Below, piece after piece: positions 1 to 12,200 of a stretch of 64,000 nt of DNA. Below the pieces are notes generated by a model. The model searched no databases. It saw nothing but the letters and a program-made list of their open reading frames with translations, and had not been told where the DNA came from. Position numbers and translations under genes: made by a program. Numbering within the stretch: the stretch's first letter is position 1; every line of letters starts with the position of its first letter. This DNA comes from Mya arenaria (lineage: Eukaryota; Mollusca; Bivalvia; Myida; Myidae): the NCBI RefSeq assembly GCF_026914265.1, contig NC_069135.1, forward strand, positions 2,559,001-2,623,000, given 5' to 3'.

Positions 1-180
1 AATATGTCCATAATAAATTTTGGTATACATGTAAAAGTAGCATTATGGTTTAGTTTTAAAAAACTTCCTTCCATTACATTGAATTGTCAATGAAATGCAT
101 CCAGTAAAACTGACAACATTAAAATGAACAAGTCTCTGTGAAAACCTGTAATATTAACTACAAAAGCAAATTCGACGATT
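1..180. other. AT-rich non-coding DNA
   Basis: No coding exon or recognisable repeat is visible here. The stretch probably belongs to the RPAP3 intron that runs off the left edge, because the next exons of that minus-strand gene would have lower coordinates. Confidence 0.5.
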
Positions 181-905
181 CTCCATCTCTTATTACTGAG
201 GGCTATTCAATGATTTTTCACCGCTGTCTACTGAGGGCTTTCCAATGATTTTTCACCGCTGTCTACTGAGGGCTTTTCAATGATTTTTCACTGCTGTCTA
301 CTGAGGGCTTTTCAATGATTTTTCACCGCTGTCTACTGAGGGCTTTTCAATGATTTTTCACCGCTGTCTACTGAGGGCTTTCCAATGATTTTTCACCGCT
401 GTCTACTGAGGGCTTTCCAATGATTTTTCACCGCTGTCTACTGAGGGCTTTTCAATGATTTTTCACCGCTGTCTACTGAGGGCTTTCCAATGATTTTTCA
501 CCCCTTTCTACTGAGGGCTATTCATTGACTCCCAATCTATTATTACTGAGGGATGTTCAACGATTATTCATCTCTTTCTACCTAGGGCTATTCATTGATA
601 ATCTTTTATTATTGAGGGCTATTCATCGATTCCCAATCTTTTATTACTGAGGGCTATTCATCGATTCCCAATCTTTTATTACTGACAGCCATTCATCGAT
701 TCCCTATCTTTTATTACTGAGCGCTATTCAACAATTCCTCATCTCTTATTACTGAGGGCTATTTATCGATTCCCCATCTCTTATTAACTAGAGCTATTCA
801 TCAATTCCCCATCTCTTATGACTGATGGCTATTTATTGATTCCCCATCTCTTAAAACTGAGGGCTATTAATAGATACCCCATCTCTTATTACTGAAAGCT
901 ATTCT
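181..905. repeat. 35-bp tandem repeat (minisatellite)
   Basis: A head-to-tail array of a 35-base unit built around ctactgagggctttt and caatgatttttcaccgctgt. Copies from about 220 to 510 are nearly identical. To the right the same 35-base spacing continues as a diverged subfamily (ttattactgagggctattca with gattcccaatctt), fading out near 905. About 20 units by length. The array lies in the predicted RPAP3 intron left of the exon at 1260. The gradient from uniform to diverged units suggests recent amplification at the left end. Confidence 0.9.
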
Positions 906-1259
906 TATTAAACATACAATGTAGAACTCAGCCCTGAATGGCAAATACAGAAAGTTTATAGCAGGAGGTTCCAATATATTTTTGGTACAAGATTAAACAT
1001 ACATCTCAATGGGGGCTTCCAAATTGATATCGTGGTGGGTTGCATGTTTAAAGGAATATCCCAGAAAGTTTTGTTACAAAATTAAGAAAATTGCTGTTAT
1101 AAACATGCCAAAAACAATGTCTTTGAGTTATTCTAAACACTTAATATAAATATGTTATGTAATGTCATTATTACAGGTGTTCTTAGATACCGGCTCCAAT
1201 AAATATTCATATGTTCCATGTTTCATTTAAACAATCAAGTCATTCCAACAAATCCCTAC
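906..1259. other. intronic non-coding DNA
   Basis: AT-rich intron sequence of the minus-strand RPAP3 gene between the 35-bp array and the exon ending at 1260. No exon or repeat family was recognised. Confidence 0.5.
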
Positions 1260-4200
1260 TTGTCTTGCTTGAGCATTGCCATGGCCCTGTTAGCTGGCAG
1301 CAAGGGATTTGTGGGGTCAAGGTCAGCCCCTCGTGTGTAGCACTCAATGGCTGCATCAAACTGACCCTTCTTGAAGTGCTCATTGCCCTGTAGGGACACA
1401 GTGCAATTACTTGATAATGAGATGTTGGATAAGTTTCATGAAGAAATAAAACAGAAAATGTCATTAATAAACTTATTATGCATTTTTTACAACTTAAATA
1501 AAAGTGCTGTTAACAAAATTGACCGGAAATGTGAAAAAGAAAAAAATAATACGAACATGACTTCCATTCCAGCTTTTACCAATGATATTCATTTACTAAA
1601 ATCAACACAAAAAAGCAAAATTATTCACTTTTCATAAAGTGAATTGTCTTTTGTGACAACAACACCAACCTTATCTTTCTCCAGCACTGCGGCTTGTTTC
1701 TTCCTCTCAGTTTCCCATTCCTCGTCAGTCTCATAGCTCTCCTCAGATGAGGACACACTCTCACATGCCTTGTCCTGCAATAGTAAAGTTTAATAAATCT
1801 ATCCATTACACTTTGAAGCACCACAAGCAAATGCCAGTGCGTCTTAAGTTGTACTGTTTTCTCCATTCAATTGTTCTTACTTAAAAAACACACAGAAATG
1901 CCATTAGACTCTTTTATATTATTGTCTACCCAGTATTACTTTTAAAAGTACCCATAATGCTATAGCAATACTATGAGTGAGCAAAGGAGAACCAACCACA
2001 TCAAACTTGTCCCACGATCTGTAGTCATAGCCACTGATTCTTTTCCCTCCTGCCGCTACATCATCTTTTTTCTTCTTCACTTTCTTCTTTAACTTCTTCT
2101 TATCAAGACTGTTCCTCACAGGAGGTAGTGCCTGCAACAAACATGTGATCCATATATATATATGAGCAGCATCCAATTATTCTGAGCCTTGTGGTCAAAA
2201 TTGACATGAAGGACAAATATTTGACAAAATACGAAGCATTTTGGTAATATAATACAGTATTGTTCATTTTTACCAGCTATGAAGGATGATAAACTATCCC
2301 AACTTTTCCCAAAACCTTTGAATGCAATGTAATTAATATTTTCCATTCTTGATAGGATGTGATTTTTTAAGCAATTGAAAATCGACTGATTAAGCAGATT
2401 TCAAATTAAAAACCTTTCAATCAAGTGCCTTTTATACTGTGAAATAAACCAATCAACCACACACTGTGTAGAGCTCTACTGATAGAAGATACATACAAGG
2501 ATCAACATTTTCATATTTCCTGATCCTGAACTTAAGAACTTGAGTAGTGTGGTTCACATGCATTCATACAAGTTCATAAAATTAAATGTACAAGAGTTTG
2601 AGGTCCAAGTGGCTTCTAGAAAGGAGGAATGAAGCTATACGGTTGGCACTTTGCAGTCATTTTTCTGTCATTCGCCCTCGAGGAAGTATAAAGGAGGCGC
2701 TGCGGTCAGCGTTGTGCAGTCATCTTTCTGTCTTCCGTCACAGCTGAATAACAGTTTGACTTCAAAGTTACTTTTTTGGCAAATCTCCTACCCAGTTTTA
2801 TTGGAATTTTCCCTTTACAACAACACAATTTATATCTACATGTTTAAGTCGAACAGGCAAACTGACTGGGTCAGGCCATAATTCCATAATATTACCTTAT
2901 GCAGACTGACAATGCCCACTTTAATATCCCCCGGTGAATGAAGATTCAATTTTAGATATTGAATTCAATTCCACTGTTGTTCTAGTACACCATAGTTAAC
3001 GATATTATAGCGGGTGCTAGTTTGGTTATTGTATTACCGAACATGGCCAATATTTCTAGGAATGATAATGTTTCAGCTATCTTAACTGAAGTATAAGATC
3101 CTCCTAAATGCAAGATCAACAGAAAAAGATTTCCTTTTGACGTCTCTTGTGGTTTTAAAACTTGAAAACTCATGAAAGCTTCATATTGGATCAATGTAGA
3201 GGCACATATAAGTGTATCCTTTTGAATAAATGATAAATAATCCAATTCGACGACAGCTATTCTTCTTTAATAGCAAAAAATAATTGTATAAACAAGAGCT
3301 GTCACAGAGACAGCGCGCTCGACTATTCCGCCGCTTTTCAATGTAAGGATTGAAAAGTTTTGGTGAAACATGCATGGCTCACTGTTAGATTAGATTTCAA
3401 TGCAACACATGGTGTGTTGAGATATTAACATAAATGTGGTTCCATGCAAAATTTTAACGAGAATTTGTTAGTCTAATAATAAAGGGCCATTGTTTGCAAA
3501 ATACAGTTATCTAACTTGGTTATTCAATTAAGTTGGGTGGTTGAATACCATTGTATAAAGTCTCAATGCAATACATCAAATAGTTGCTGAGATATTATCC
3601 TATGTGTGCTAAAATGCAAGACGTTAACCAGAATTTCTAAGGGGCAAAAATTATATATTATAAAAAAGATAGAGTTATCTTACTTTATTAATTAGAAGGT
3701 TAAATAGATGGGAGCCTGTGTGTAAAGTTTCAATGCAATACATGATGTATTCGCTGAGGTATTGACTTAAAAGTGGTTACATGCAAAACCTTAACCAGAA
3801 TTTCTAAGTCGAATAAAAATGGCCCATAATTTGCATTATATTCAAAAAAGTGTTATCTGGGAATACATATCTAATGTTTCAATGCAATACATGATATATT
3901 TGCTGAGATATTGACGTAAATGTGGTTACATGCAAAACCTTAACCAGAATTTCTAAGTCGAATATTAAAGGGCAATTATTTTGCATTAAATGCAAACTAG
4001 AGTTATCTTACTTGGTTAATTAAGTAGGTTGGATGGTTGACTACCATTGTATAAAGTCTCAATGCAATACCTCAAGTAGTTGCTGAGATATTAACCTATG
4101 TGTGCTTACACACAAAACCTAAACCAGAATTTCTAAGTCAAATAATAAAGGGCAATTATTTGCATAAATGCAAACTAGAGTTATCTAACTTGGTTAATTT

Positions 4201-6758
4201 AGTAGGTGGGTGGTTGAGTACCATTTATCAAGTATCAATGCAATACCTCAAGTAGTTTATGAGATATTAACCTATGTGTGCTTACACGCAAAACCTTAAC
4301 CAGAATTTCTAAGTCAAATAATAGAGGCCTATTATTTGCATTATATTCAAATAATTGTCTAACTTAATTAATTTAGTATGTAAGATAGTTGGGGAATACA
4401 CATACAAAGTTTCAATGCAATAACTGATGTATTTACTGAGATAATGACTTAAAGGTGCTTACATGCAAAACCTTAACCAAGGTGTGACGCCAACGCCGAC
4501 GCCAGGGTGAGTAGTATAGCTCTCCTTATTCTTCGAATAGTCAAGCTAAAGAACTGAAAATATTATATTTTATACATTTCATGTTTAAAACAGTGAAATA
4601 ATAAATCAAAGCAATTTTTAAGTAATATCCTCACCGAAGCCCTAGAGGTTTTTCAAATTAAATTTGGACTTTTCCTAATAATGTTCAACTTCAAATGCTT
4701 TACTTTTAATATTCTACTATGGTAAGATTTTTGAAAAGGCTCCAATATTTCAAATTTATAAAAAAAAATGGGAAAAGCTTGTCAAAATTATTTACTAAAG
4801 GAACATCTCATATGTTGTTACTATTTTAAGCAATAGTGATAACTTCCGCCATGGGAAAAGTCTTTTACAAGTTTACATTATAGGGCTAAGTTTCCACATG
4901 CTGTTTGCACAGTAATTCCCCATAACCAAGGTTATGAGAAGAAAACAATGTGCATGAGTAAGTTTCTAAGAATGATATTTCTACGATATATTTTTATATG
5001 ATCCTTTACATACATGGCAATATTATTTAATTCTTAATGTAGTTGCCGTGTACATCATCTGATGGAGTCATTGGTACCAGTCCGGCAATGTTACTGATCG
5101 TCTGAAGTATATTGGTTGTGGTGAGCTCGTCCTCCCTGTACCAGTCACAGGCGTCTAGGAGGTGTCCATGGAATGTAGCATATACTTCTTCCATTGGATG
5201 TGGGTTAGTAGATGCTGGATGACCAGGACTCGCCATTAAATTAGCACTTCAAATGGATTTCAAGGTCAGCGATGTTTGCAGCAGACTCAAAGACGCATCC
5301 CTAACAGCTTCCTTCACCTTTGTAGCTATCTTTTCGCAGCACCTTGGAAGGCCAGATGATGCAATGTGTGGAGTTAACATACATCGAACAACTGGCCAAC
5401 ACACATGCTGCCACCCTCTTCGACCTCAAATGTCACCAGTCATGGTGACAAAAACAAGATCGGACATTGCTTTTTAAGCAATCTGACTTATCGACATCCA
5501 TCATTTTGATTGCAAACTGACACAAACATACAAACACAAACCAAATACACACTGATGTCTCATATAGCATTTTCACATTAACGCCCACACACATGATGTC
5601 ACTTGTATCCAAATGTGAACTTTCTGACTAACACCCTGCAATTTTGAAATCCTGGCTGGAACACTGGATAATTATTTGGTTCATCTTAAATGTGTGAATA
5701 CCATCAGGATCATTTTAGGCGCTCATAACAGTAGTAGAATTAGTTGAATAGACCTGTGGAATTGCAAAATTTTACCGATAGTGTGTATATTTTTAATCGG
5801 ATTCCTGCTACAATTTGGATATAACCGGTAAGATGGTTGTGTCATTTCGATGTAAAAATGATTATTCTTTGTGTCAAACGCAGTGATATGCTTAGGATTG
5901 GTATATTAGCTATAAAATTAATGTCTGAACTGGACGATTACCATTTTCATGACGAAGTGTGTTTGTGAAAGTTTCTTCTCTTGTCAAAATTTTATACAAC
6001 CCTTGTGGTTTTTTAGATTTTATCAAATGTTGAAATATCGTCTGAAAATCATGATTAATAGTTGTATTGTGTCCCATGACGTGATAATGCACCAGTCAAT
6101 TGTAACAATGGTCCTTTGACTTTCGGTCCAGCCAACCCCTGGTAAAATCCCACTCTCTGGGTACAAACTGATGGTAAAATCCCCGCAAAATGCCCCCGCA
6201 TCCAAGGACCCTAGGTAAGGTCCATTCCCCGCTATATTTTGCACAAAGACAAAACCACTACATCCGCAGTAAGGTAAAAACATGGCCTATTTCCCCAGCT
6301 ATCCTTGGTGTATCCCCAGACCTGGGGCGTGTGTGTGAGTGGGGGGGGGGAGTACAATTGACTGGTGCATAAGCAGCCCATAAGTGTTGTATTTTTTCAT
6401 TTTAGGATCAAGACTTGATTTTACCCAGCTGAGGCCATAGGCAACTATTTAAACTAAGCCTGAGGCAGCTGTTGGGATCTGCATCATACTTTTAAGTCTC
6501 TGCATGTGTATAGAACTAATGTGACAAACCAACCTGTGGAAACCAACCTGTACAACATTAAACCCATAGATTAACTCTGAATTAATTACTTACACTGTCC
6601 TGAGTGTTTTTCTTCTCTTTCAGTTTTTCTTCCTTTATTTTAATTTCTGATTCCCAGCTGTCTAAGTCTTGCATGAAACTTTGAAGGTCTTGATTATTTT
6701 GTTTCATTTGATACTGGAGATTAAGCATTTTCTCCTCGCTTGCCGAAATTTTAGACAT
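1260..6758 (-). CDS. RPAP3: RNA polymerase II-associated protein 3, N-terminal part (4 exons)
   Basis: Exons on the minus strand, in order: 6594-6758, 1997-2131, 1670-1774 and 1260-1387. The first three are 165, 135 and 105 bases, all phase 0, with clean AG acceptors; two donors read GTTGGT and one GTAAGT. They encode about 177 residues starting MSKISASEEKML. Three landmarks fit human RPAP3: an N-terminal helix with NNQDLQSFMQDLDSWE; a lysine tract followed by GGKRISGYDYRSWDKFDV; and a first TPR motif with GNEHFKKGQFDAAIECYTRG and LLPANRAMAMLK. In the known family this protein is the TPR-containing, HSP90/HSP70-binding subunit of the R2TP/PAQosome, which assembles RNA polymerases, snoRNPs and PIKKs in the cytosol. 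The human protein is about 665 residues, so the second TPR block and the RPAP3_C domain lie left of the window. Intron 1 is 4.5 kb and full of repeats. Confidence 0.9.
3290..4548. mobile_element. Non-autonomous dispersed element with internal repeats
   Basis: The left end (about 3290-3335) contains gctgtcacagagacagcg then ctcgactattcc. The right end (about 4480-4548) contains gtgacgccaacgccgacgcc then cttcgaatagtcaagct. The two ends hold an imperfect inverted repeat (cgactattc against gaatagtca). Between them a segment recurs seven times, starting near 3397, 3573, 3731, 3880, 4052, 4229 and 4416. Each copy carries a core like caatgcaatacatgatgta, then gctgagatattgac, gcaaaaccttaaccagaa and tttctaagtc. 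Spacing is about 150-190 bases. No coding capacity was seen. It lies in RPAP3 intron 1. I recognise its style from bivalve genomes but cannot name the family. Confidence 0.7.
5027..5236 (-). CDS. Hypothetical small ORF nested in RPAP3 intron 1
   Basis: A 69-residue frame starts MASPGHPASTNPHPMEEV and ends at a TAA. Its composition is protein-like, unlike the surrounding AT-rich intron (for example HGHLLDACDWYREDEL and TISNIAGLVPMTPSDD). The upstream minus-strand DNA (5240-5470) is also GC-richer and holds a frame with CCEKIATKVKEAVRDASL, interrupted before the ATG. This could be a small gene, a terminal exon of an unseen gene or a decayed retrocopy. I do not recognise the family. It shares the RPAP3 strand, but nothing suggests it is an RPAP3 exon. 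Confidence 0.35.
   Translation of the reverse strand: MASPGHPASTNPHPMEEVYATFHGHLLDACDWYREDELTTTNILQTISNIAGLVPMTPSDDVHGNYIKN
6087..6370. mobile_element. MITE with ~19-bp terminal inverted repeats
   Basis: aatgcaccagtcaattgta at the left end is matched by tacaattgactggtgcat at the right end. The roughly 285-base body contains several short self-complementary blocks (ccccgc, ggtaaaatccc, cctggggc) and a run of ten G at the right. There is no ORF of its own. TAA flanks both ends, so a TA or TAA target duplication is possible. It lies inside RPAP3 intron 1. Confidence 0.75.
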
Positions 6759-7531
6759 TTTACTTCTGAGGAATATCCACGACTCATAAAATATTTAATA
6801 CAAAACTATAAATTTACAATAAAATCAATGATAAATATAACAACACTGAAAATTCAGAATTTTCTCGTCGTTTCGATGGGCGCAGACATGTTGGTTATAA
6901 AAATCGTGCCCGAATGTTTCAAATATTAGTTATTACGTCTATATAACAACCGGTTTTACAGATCCTTGAACTGAACATATCAATGGTCAGAAAATAAAGG
7001 CACCCTTTCATATGTCCCGATCAGGAAGTTTTGGTCAATTTCGATTTCTTGTCCGAAAATGAAACGAAACACACAATTTCATAAAAGAATCATACATGAG
7101 AGTTAGGACTTGAGACCTACCTTTCAAGGTTTCTATGGCACGTGTACAACCCGGCATTGCTTTAGATTGTCCGTAAACTAAATAAAGTCACCGTGATATG
7201 AAAATTGGCGCTTTTTCTCAATAAATTGACACTATAGATATACGGATACTATCTATTAGTGCATAATAACATATCATAAGATACGAAACGCCACATATTC
7301 AATGATCATGGGCTGGGATTAATTAACACTGGTCCCAAATATGGTATATATCACACTTTTCACGTGCAACAACCTCCCATTTCACCTTAATTTAGATATT
7401 ATTTAAGAATGACAATACACTGTGTGACAAGGCTTTCCTGCCCACCAATGAGCGTACACAATGATTCAATTGTATGTAAAGCTTGAGTCTGGTTTGTCCA
7501 AATCTACATCTACAGGTTATACTCATCCCAG
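6759..7531. other. RPAP3 upstream region
   Basis: DNA immediately upstream of the RPAP3 start codon on the minus strand, where the 5' UTR and promoter should lie. No TATA box at a convincing distance and no other gene was identified. The remainder is AT-rich spacer. Confidence 0.4.
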
Positions 7532-7862
7532 TCACACTTGATTATTATGCGATGGGTGGTCACTGGTCAGAGAAAGAGGAAATGAAGTAAGATTGGAAAA
7601 AAGATTGACAGTTAAAAGAAAGAAAATAAAAAATGTCTTTTCCAGCTGTGTCATCGCCCTTCTCCCCCAGGCCTCTTCCGTTACGGTAGTCAAGGCCGGC
7701 ACAGCCTCATGGATCATCGGTAGTTTACTTACAGCCGGGGCATACACTATAAAAAAAATATAGAGACCGCCGGGACACGGTACAGCTCCCGCGTCAAGTC
7801 GGAGGCCTCTGCAATGGGCACAGGCAAGTTGTTCCATATGTTACGCATACTGTCCTAGGGAA
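7532..7862 (-). repeat. Dispersed repeat with a decayed protein-like frame
   Basis: GC-richer than its surroundings. Read on the minus strand, one frame gives MRNIWNNLPVPIAEASDL and TRELYRVPAVSI, and another gives EEAWGRRAMTQLEKT. I associate such strings with a repeat family common in lophotrochozoan and cephalochordate genomes, but I cannot name it. No intact gene is supported. A homology search against mollusc repeat libraries would settle it. Confidence 0.35.
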
Positions 7863-8033
7863 CTAGGATTTTTTTGTATAATAAAGCTGTAGATGTCGAC
7901 CTATACCTCAATTAGTGTGGAGCTATGGTTTGGACTTGCATGGTGTAAAGAATCGGGCATCTACCGGCTTCAAATTCTAATCAATGTCTTAGCCTTGTTT
8001 GATGCCCTTTTCTTAATTTTGCAATATCATATT

Positions 8034-8514
8034 ATTAAAGGGACTGTGTCACAGATTTTTTCTGTAACGAATCTCAGGACAATTATTTAATGGAATGTGT
8101 TACGCTTTGATATCATTATTGTAAAAAAGTACCAAAATGTAAAAAAAAATGTGTCGGAGACCGGGTTCGAACCCGCGTCGCCAAAATTGATGTCCAACGT
8201 CTTACTCACTGAGCTACAAAGGCTTATTCTAATCTAGTGACATAATTAAGCTATACACCTACCTCGGTAATATCACGTGATAACACCGACTAGCCAATCA
8301 TGCATAAGGAATAAATTCTACCTGGTAGACATACCCAGTAATCTTTTTTAATGGAAATAACTGCTAAACTTAAATAAATTGTAAACTATGTGGTACTTCA
8401 GTTAGTAAGTTTCAATGCATTGTACACATCGATGCCAAGTTTATGTCAGTTTTCGACAAAAAAATCTCGCTGTTTTATCATACGTGAGCCAGCCCCTTTA
8501 AAGTTAACATACGT
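8034..8514 (-). mobile_element. tRNA-like element bounded by inverted ends
   Basis: The left end reads ttaaagggactgtgtcac and the right end cagcccctttaaa, so the outer 12-13 bases form an imperfect inverted repeat. Between them, on the minus strand, is a tRNA-derived block (about 8160-8222) with box A TAGCTCAGTGAG and a perfect box B GGTTCGAACCC. A T-rich tract follows, read as A on the plus strand. The right half contains gctgttttatcatacgtgag, which I associate with bivalve SINE-like repeats. It could be a SINE inserted in a MITE or a composite family. Length is about 480 bases. Confidence 0.65.
8160..8222 (-). tRNA. tRNA-like sequence, probably SINE-derived
   Basis: The minus strand carries both internal pol III promoter boxes at tRNA spacing and a good T arm (CGGG stem around TTCGAAC). 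The acceptor ends GCCTTTG and TCCGAC do not pair, so it is unlikely to be a working tRNA. It is better read as the tRNA-derived part of the surrounding element. Confidence 0.45.
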
Positions 8515-9208
8515 TTTAGTCATCGATAAACTTTTTGAATTTTGCAACGCAATTTTCAAATTATACATCTTGAAGCCTCTGTTTCAATTCAAATATAAAG
8601 GGATCAACATCTCTAGCACGCTGAAAGAACCAGGCAAGCATCTTAAAATATCTAAATATAATATCTCACTAACATTTTAGACCTTAATTTACAGTAACCC
8701 GTCTGAATTTGTAAACATTATTTTTTATGAACGTTTTAAGTATTTGATGTCATGAAACATGTTGTTGTTTTTTTATTTTATATTACACATATAACTCTTT
8801 TGGTGAGTAACGGTGTTCTGCCAAGTTCTGTTTTCGGCATTAAGTTTCTAACGTCTAGAAATTCTTAACAAAACTTCAAATGAACTCTTAATGCCATCAT
8901 GTAATTATGTGTTTATGCAAACTATGTATCTAATGTAAGTCACTGGCGGTATAACGAGCATTCATCGTATCACGGATCCCAGTTCTGGTGCTAATTAACA
9001 ACAACAGGTTGTAAAATAGAAAGAAATTGCCAAAAGTAAATGACTATGGTCTTGTTTATTTCCCTCGTGGCTATTTATCGTGCTGGTAAAACTCAATAAG
9101 GAAGAGTCCACATCATGCGGCGTTGAAGCACGCACGACAAGTAACGGTAGTTTGAAACTCTGAAAACTCGGTGCTTTTCATCGAAGACGGATATTTCAGT
9201 GAAAAAAA
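8515..9208. other. intergenic spacer upstream of the plus-strand glycoprotein gene
   Basis: AT-rich with no recognised gene. The part just before 9209 should include the 5' UTR and promoter of the downstream gene, but no convincing core promoter motif was seen. Confidence 0.4.
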
Positions 9209-12200
9209 ATGAAACTCAAAGATCTTAAATACATGTATATCACATATGTATTTTGTGTTGGTGAGTTATTCAAATTACATGTAAACTATGTAGGAATATG
9301 CATGAAAAGGAATCGTTTATAGATTTTATTTTTGCATTTTTTTGTCGCTTGGGTTCCAGCAGGGACCGGTAAGGTTAATAGGTTCCTGGTTCCAGACTGG
9401 TCTTACAGCATTTGTGAGTCTTATGAAAAAAATCAGGTTAAAGTTTAAAATTGGTAATACCTTTTGGCTTGTAAACGTAATTTCACCAAAATGTCACTCA
9501 CCATTTAAAATGCAATATGTCGATGATATGTGAAAAACACATTAACATGCATTGATCTATTTTTCATAATATTTACTATTATAGATGATCACAACTGTAA
9601 TGGTATTGTTTAGATCAATGATTTCCATACTGTCCTTATTGAGTAAGAACAGTTTGTGTATGTGATAGCGTACATGCATTTTGCTAAATGGTGTGTCTTT
9701 TACAAGTAATCGAAACTGTTCTAACTTTTTAAGCATTTTGGATTTGTAAAAGAAATGAATCACGTGTCGGTGATATCATGATTTCATTGGTTAATTTTGT
9801 ATTTAGATTAGTGTGGAAGTTATGATAGCGGGAGATTTTGATTTAAAATATGATGGAATGAAAAATAACTCTGACTTACTGACTGTTTTATGTCCAATTT
9901 CTACATGACAGAATTTGGAAAGACGAGACCAGTGATAAATTTCTCTATTTGGCCCCAAAACACACTTAGAACAGTTTGGAATTCAAGCGACATTTTGTTT
10001 TAAACTTTGTTATAATATATTTCTTTAACATACTTTTAATAGCAACTGGAAGATACTCACTTCCACAGAATTTGTAATGTTTATCATAAGCTCATACAAT
10101 TTTAAACAGCGTTTCCAACGGTTATCGGCAATATCGAATATTTCATATTGCATTTTTCAACTTCTGTTCTGAACCTCATTTAAACACGTGATGATTTTTT
10201 TTATAATTCCTACAAACATTTTGTTCACACCTCACAATAATCTCTTTATTTCTATGTCCGACTCATAAAAGTGAACGTGTCCCTGTAAGCGTGAACGAGT
10301 CACTTACGTCCCTTAGAACGTGAACGAATTCCTTAGAACGTGAACGAGTCCGTTAAACGTGAACGAGTCTCTTTAAACGTGAACGAGTCTCTTTAAACGT
10401 GAACGAGTCTATTGAATAATGAACGAGTTCCTTAAAATTTGAACGTGAACTAGTCATTTGAAATGTGAACGATTCTCTTTGGAAGGGAACGAGTCCCTTA
10501 AAATATTAATGAGTCCCTTAAAACGTAAACGAGTCCATTTGAACGTGAACGAGTCCCTTAAAATGATCGAGTCCCTCAAAACGTGAAGGAGTCCCTCAAA
10601 ACGTGAAGGAGTCCCTTAAAACGTGAAGGAGTCCCTCAAAACGTGAAGGAGTCCCTCAAGACGTGAAGGAGTCCCGTAAAACGTGAAGGAGTCCCTTAAA
10701 ACGTGAACGAGTAACATTAACCACACTTTCTAAATTGTAAAACGGCATATTGCATTGTAATACTTATGATAATTATTTATTAAAACAATTGAAGGCAAGA
10801 TAAACTTGTTCTTTTAAAACATTCGTTGCGTTAGTTGAGCTCATGTCACCGCTAGTAATGAAAGTCATTTTCTCATAAACATTCCTTTCTTATAATTAGC
10901 ATTTGATATTTTCAATGGGATTATGTGTTTACTCCCATCAAGTTGAAGTCTGCGCAGATAATATGATAGCGGATGGAAGCTATTTTCGACCGACAAGCCA
11001 CAAGTCGAGGTCACGTGTACATCACGGGGAACTTATTACGTTTACGTTCAACGTCACTTTGAATACGTCTAACATAGCCGGGATCAGCGAAACTGGAAAC
11101 GTATCCTTTGTCATTTGGGCAACGAATATGGAGGTATGAAAAATAATGCAGTTTTTAATGAATGAGTACAGATTAATTATTACATTTCATCAGTTGAAAA
11201 ACGCATTCAAGTTCTTAAAATTTATACATTTGTGATAAAGTTGATGGGTGATGAATGTGTTTAAAGTAAATTTATAAAATTGTATCCCAACGGTTGAGTT
11301 CATAAGTTTATACTATTGTCTTTTCTGTCCGATTGCGACGAACACTGCAAGTTTATTGTTTATAATAATGCAGTTTAACCAGTATTAGTGTTCATTCTGA
11401 GAGGCTATGAGGAAGTGGCCTTTGTGGGAATCGAACCAACAACATTTTGGATGAAAGGCGAACCCCTATACCACAAGACCACTCTCATCCTATATTAGTT
11501 GAGTTACATTGGTTGTATGGGTGAGAATGAAAATATGGTTGAGTGTATTAATAGTATAGGTGGGAATGAAAATATGGTTGAGTGTATTGATGGCATGGGT
11601 GGGAATGGAAATATGGTTGATTGCATTGATGGTATGGGTGAGAATGAAATTATGGTTGAGTGTATTGATGGTATGGATGAGAATGAAATTATGGTTGATT
11701 GCATTGATGCTATGGGTGGGAATGGAAATATGGTTGATTGCATTGATGGTATGGGTGGGAATGGAAATATGGTTGATTGCATTGATGGTATGGGTGGGAA
11801 TAAAATATGGTTGAGTGCATTGATGGTATGGGTGGAAATGAAAATATGGTTGAGTGCATTGATGGTATGGGTAAGAATAAAAATATGATTAAGTGCATTG
11901 ATGGTCTGGGTGGTAATGAAAATATGGTTGCTTGCAATAACCATATTTAATAATGGGAATGCAATAACGGTTGAGTAAATTGATGGTATTGATGAAATTG
12001 AATTCATGGTTGAGTACATTGATGGTATTATTGGGGATAAAAGCATGGTCGAGTACACTCGTGCCATGGCTGAGACTGAGAGCAATGTTAAAGAAGTATT
12101 TTCTTGGTAGATGATACAGAAGAGTCAGATAATTGAATACCATGAGCTACTGACATCTCCAAATGGCACCGTGCTGGAACTGGAAGGTTATGATGCCTTC

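Noticed and set aside
8160-8222. Functional tRNA gene
   Set aside because: Acceptor ends do not pair, and it sits inside a repeat element.
11395-11492. Functional tRNA gene
   Set aside because: The acceptor and B box are good, but the anticodon arm does not form, and flanks look like a SINE.
11499-12085. Frames of 129 and 193 residues with 13-residue repeats
   Set aside because: They are the 39-bp array in a glycoprotein intron, open on both strands.
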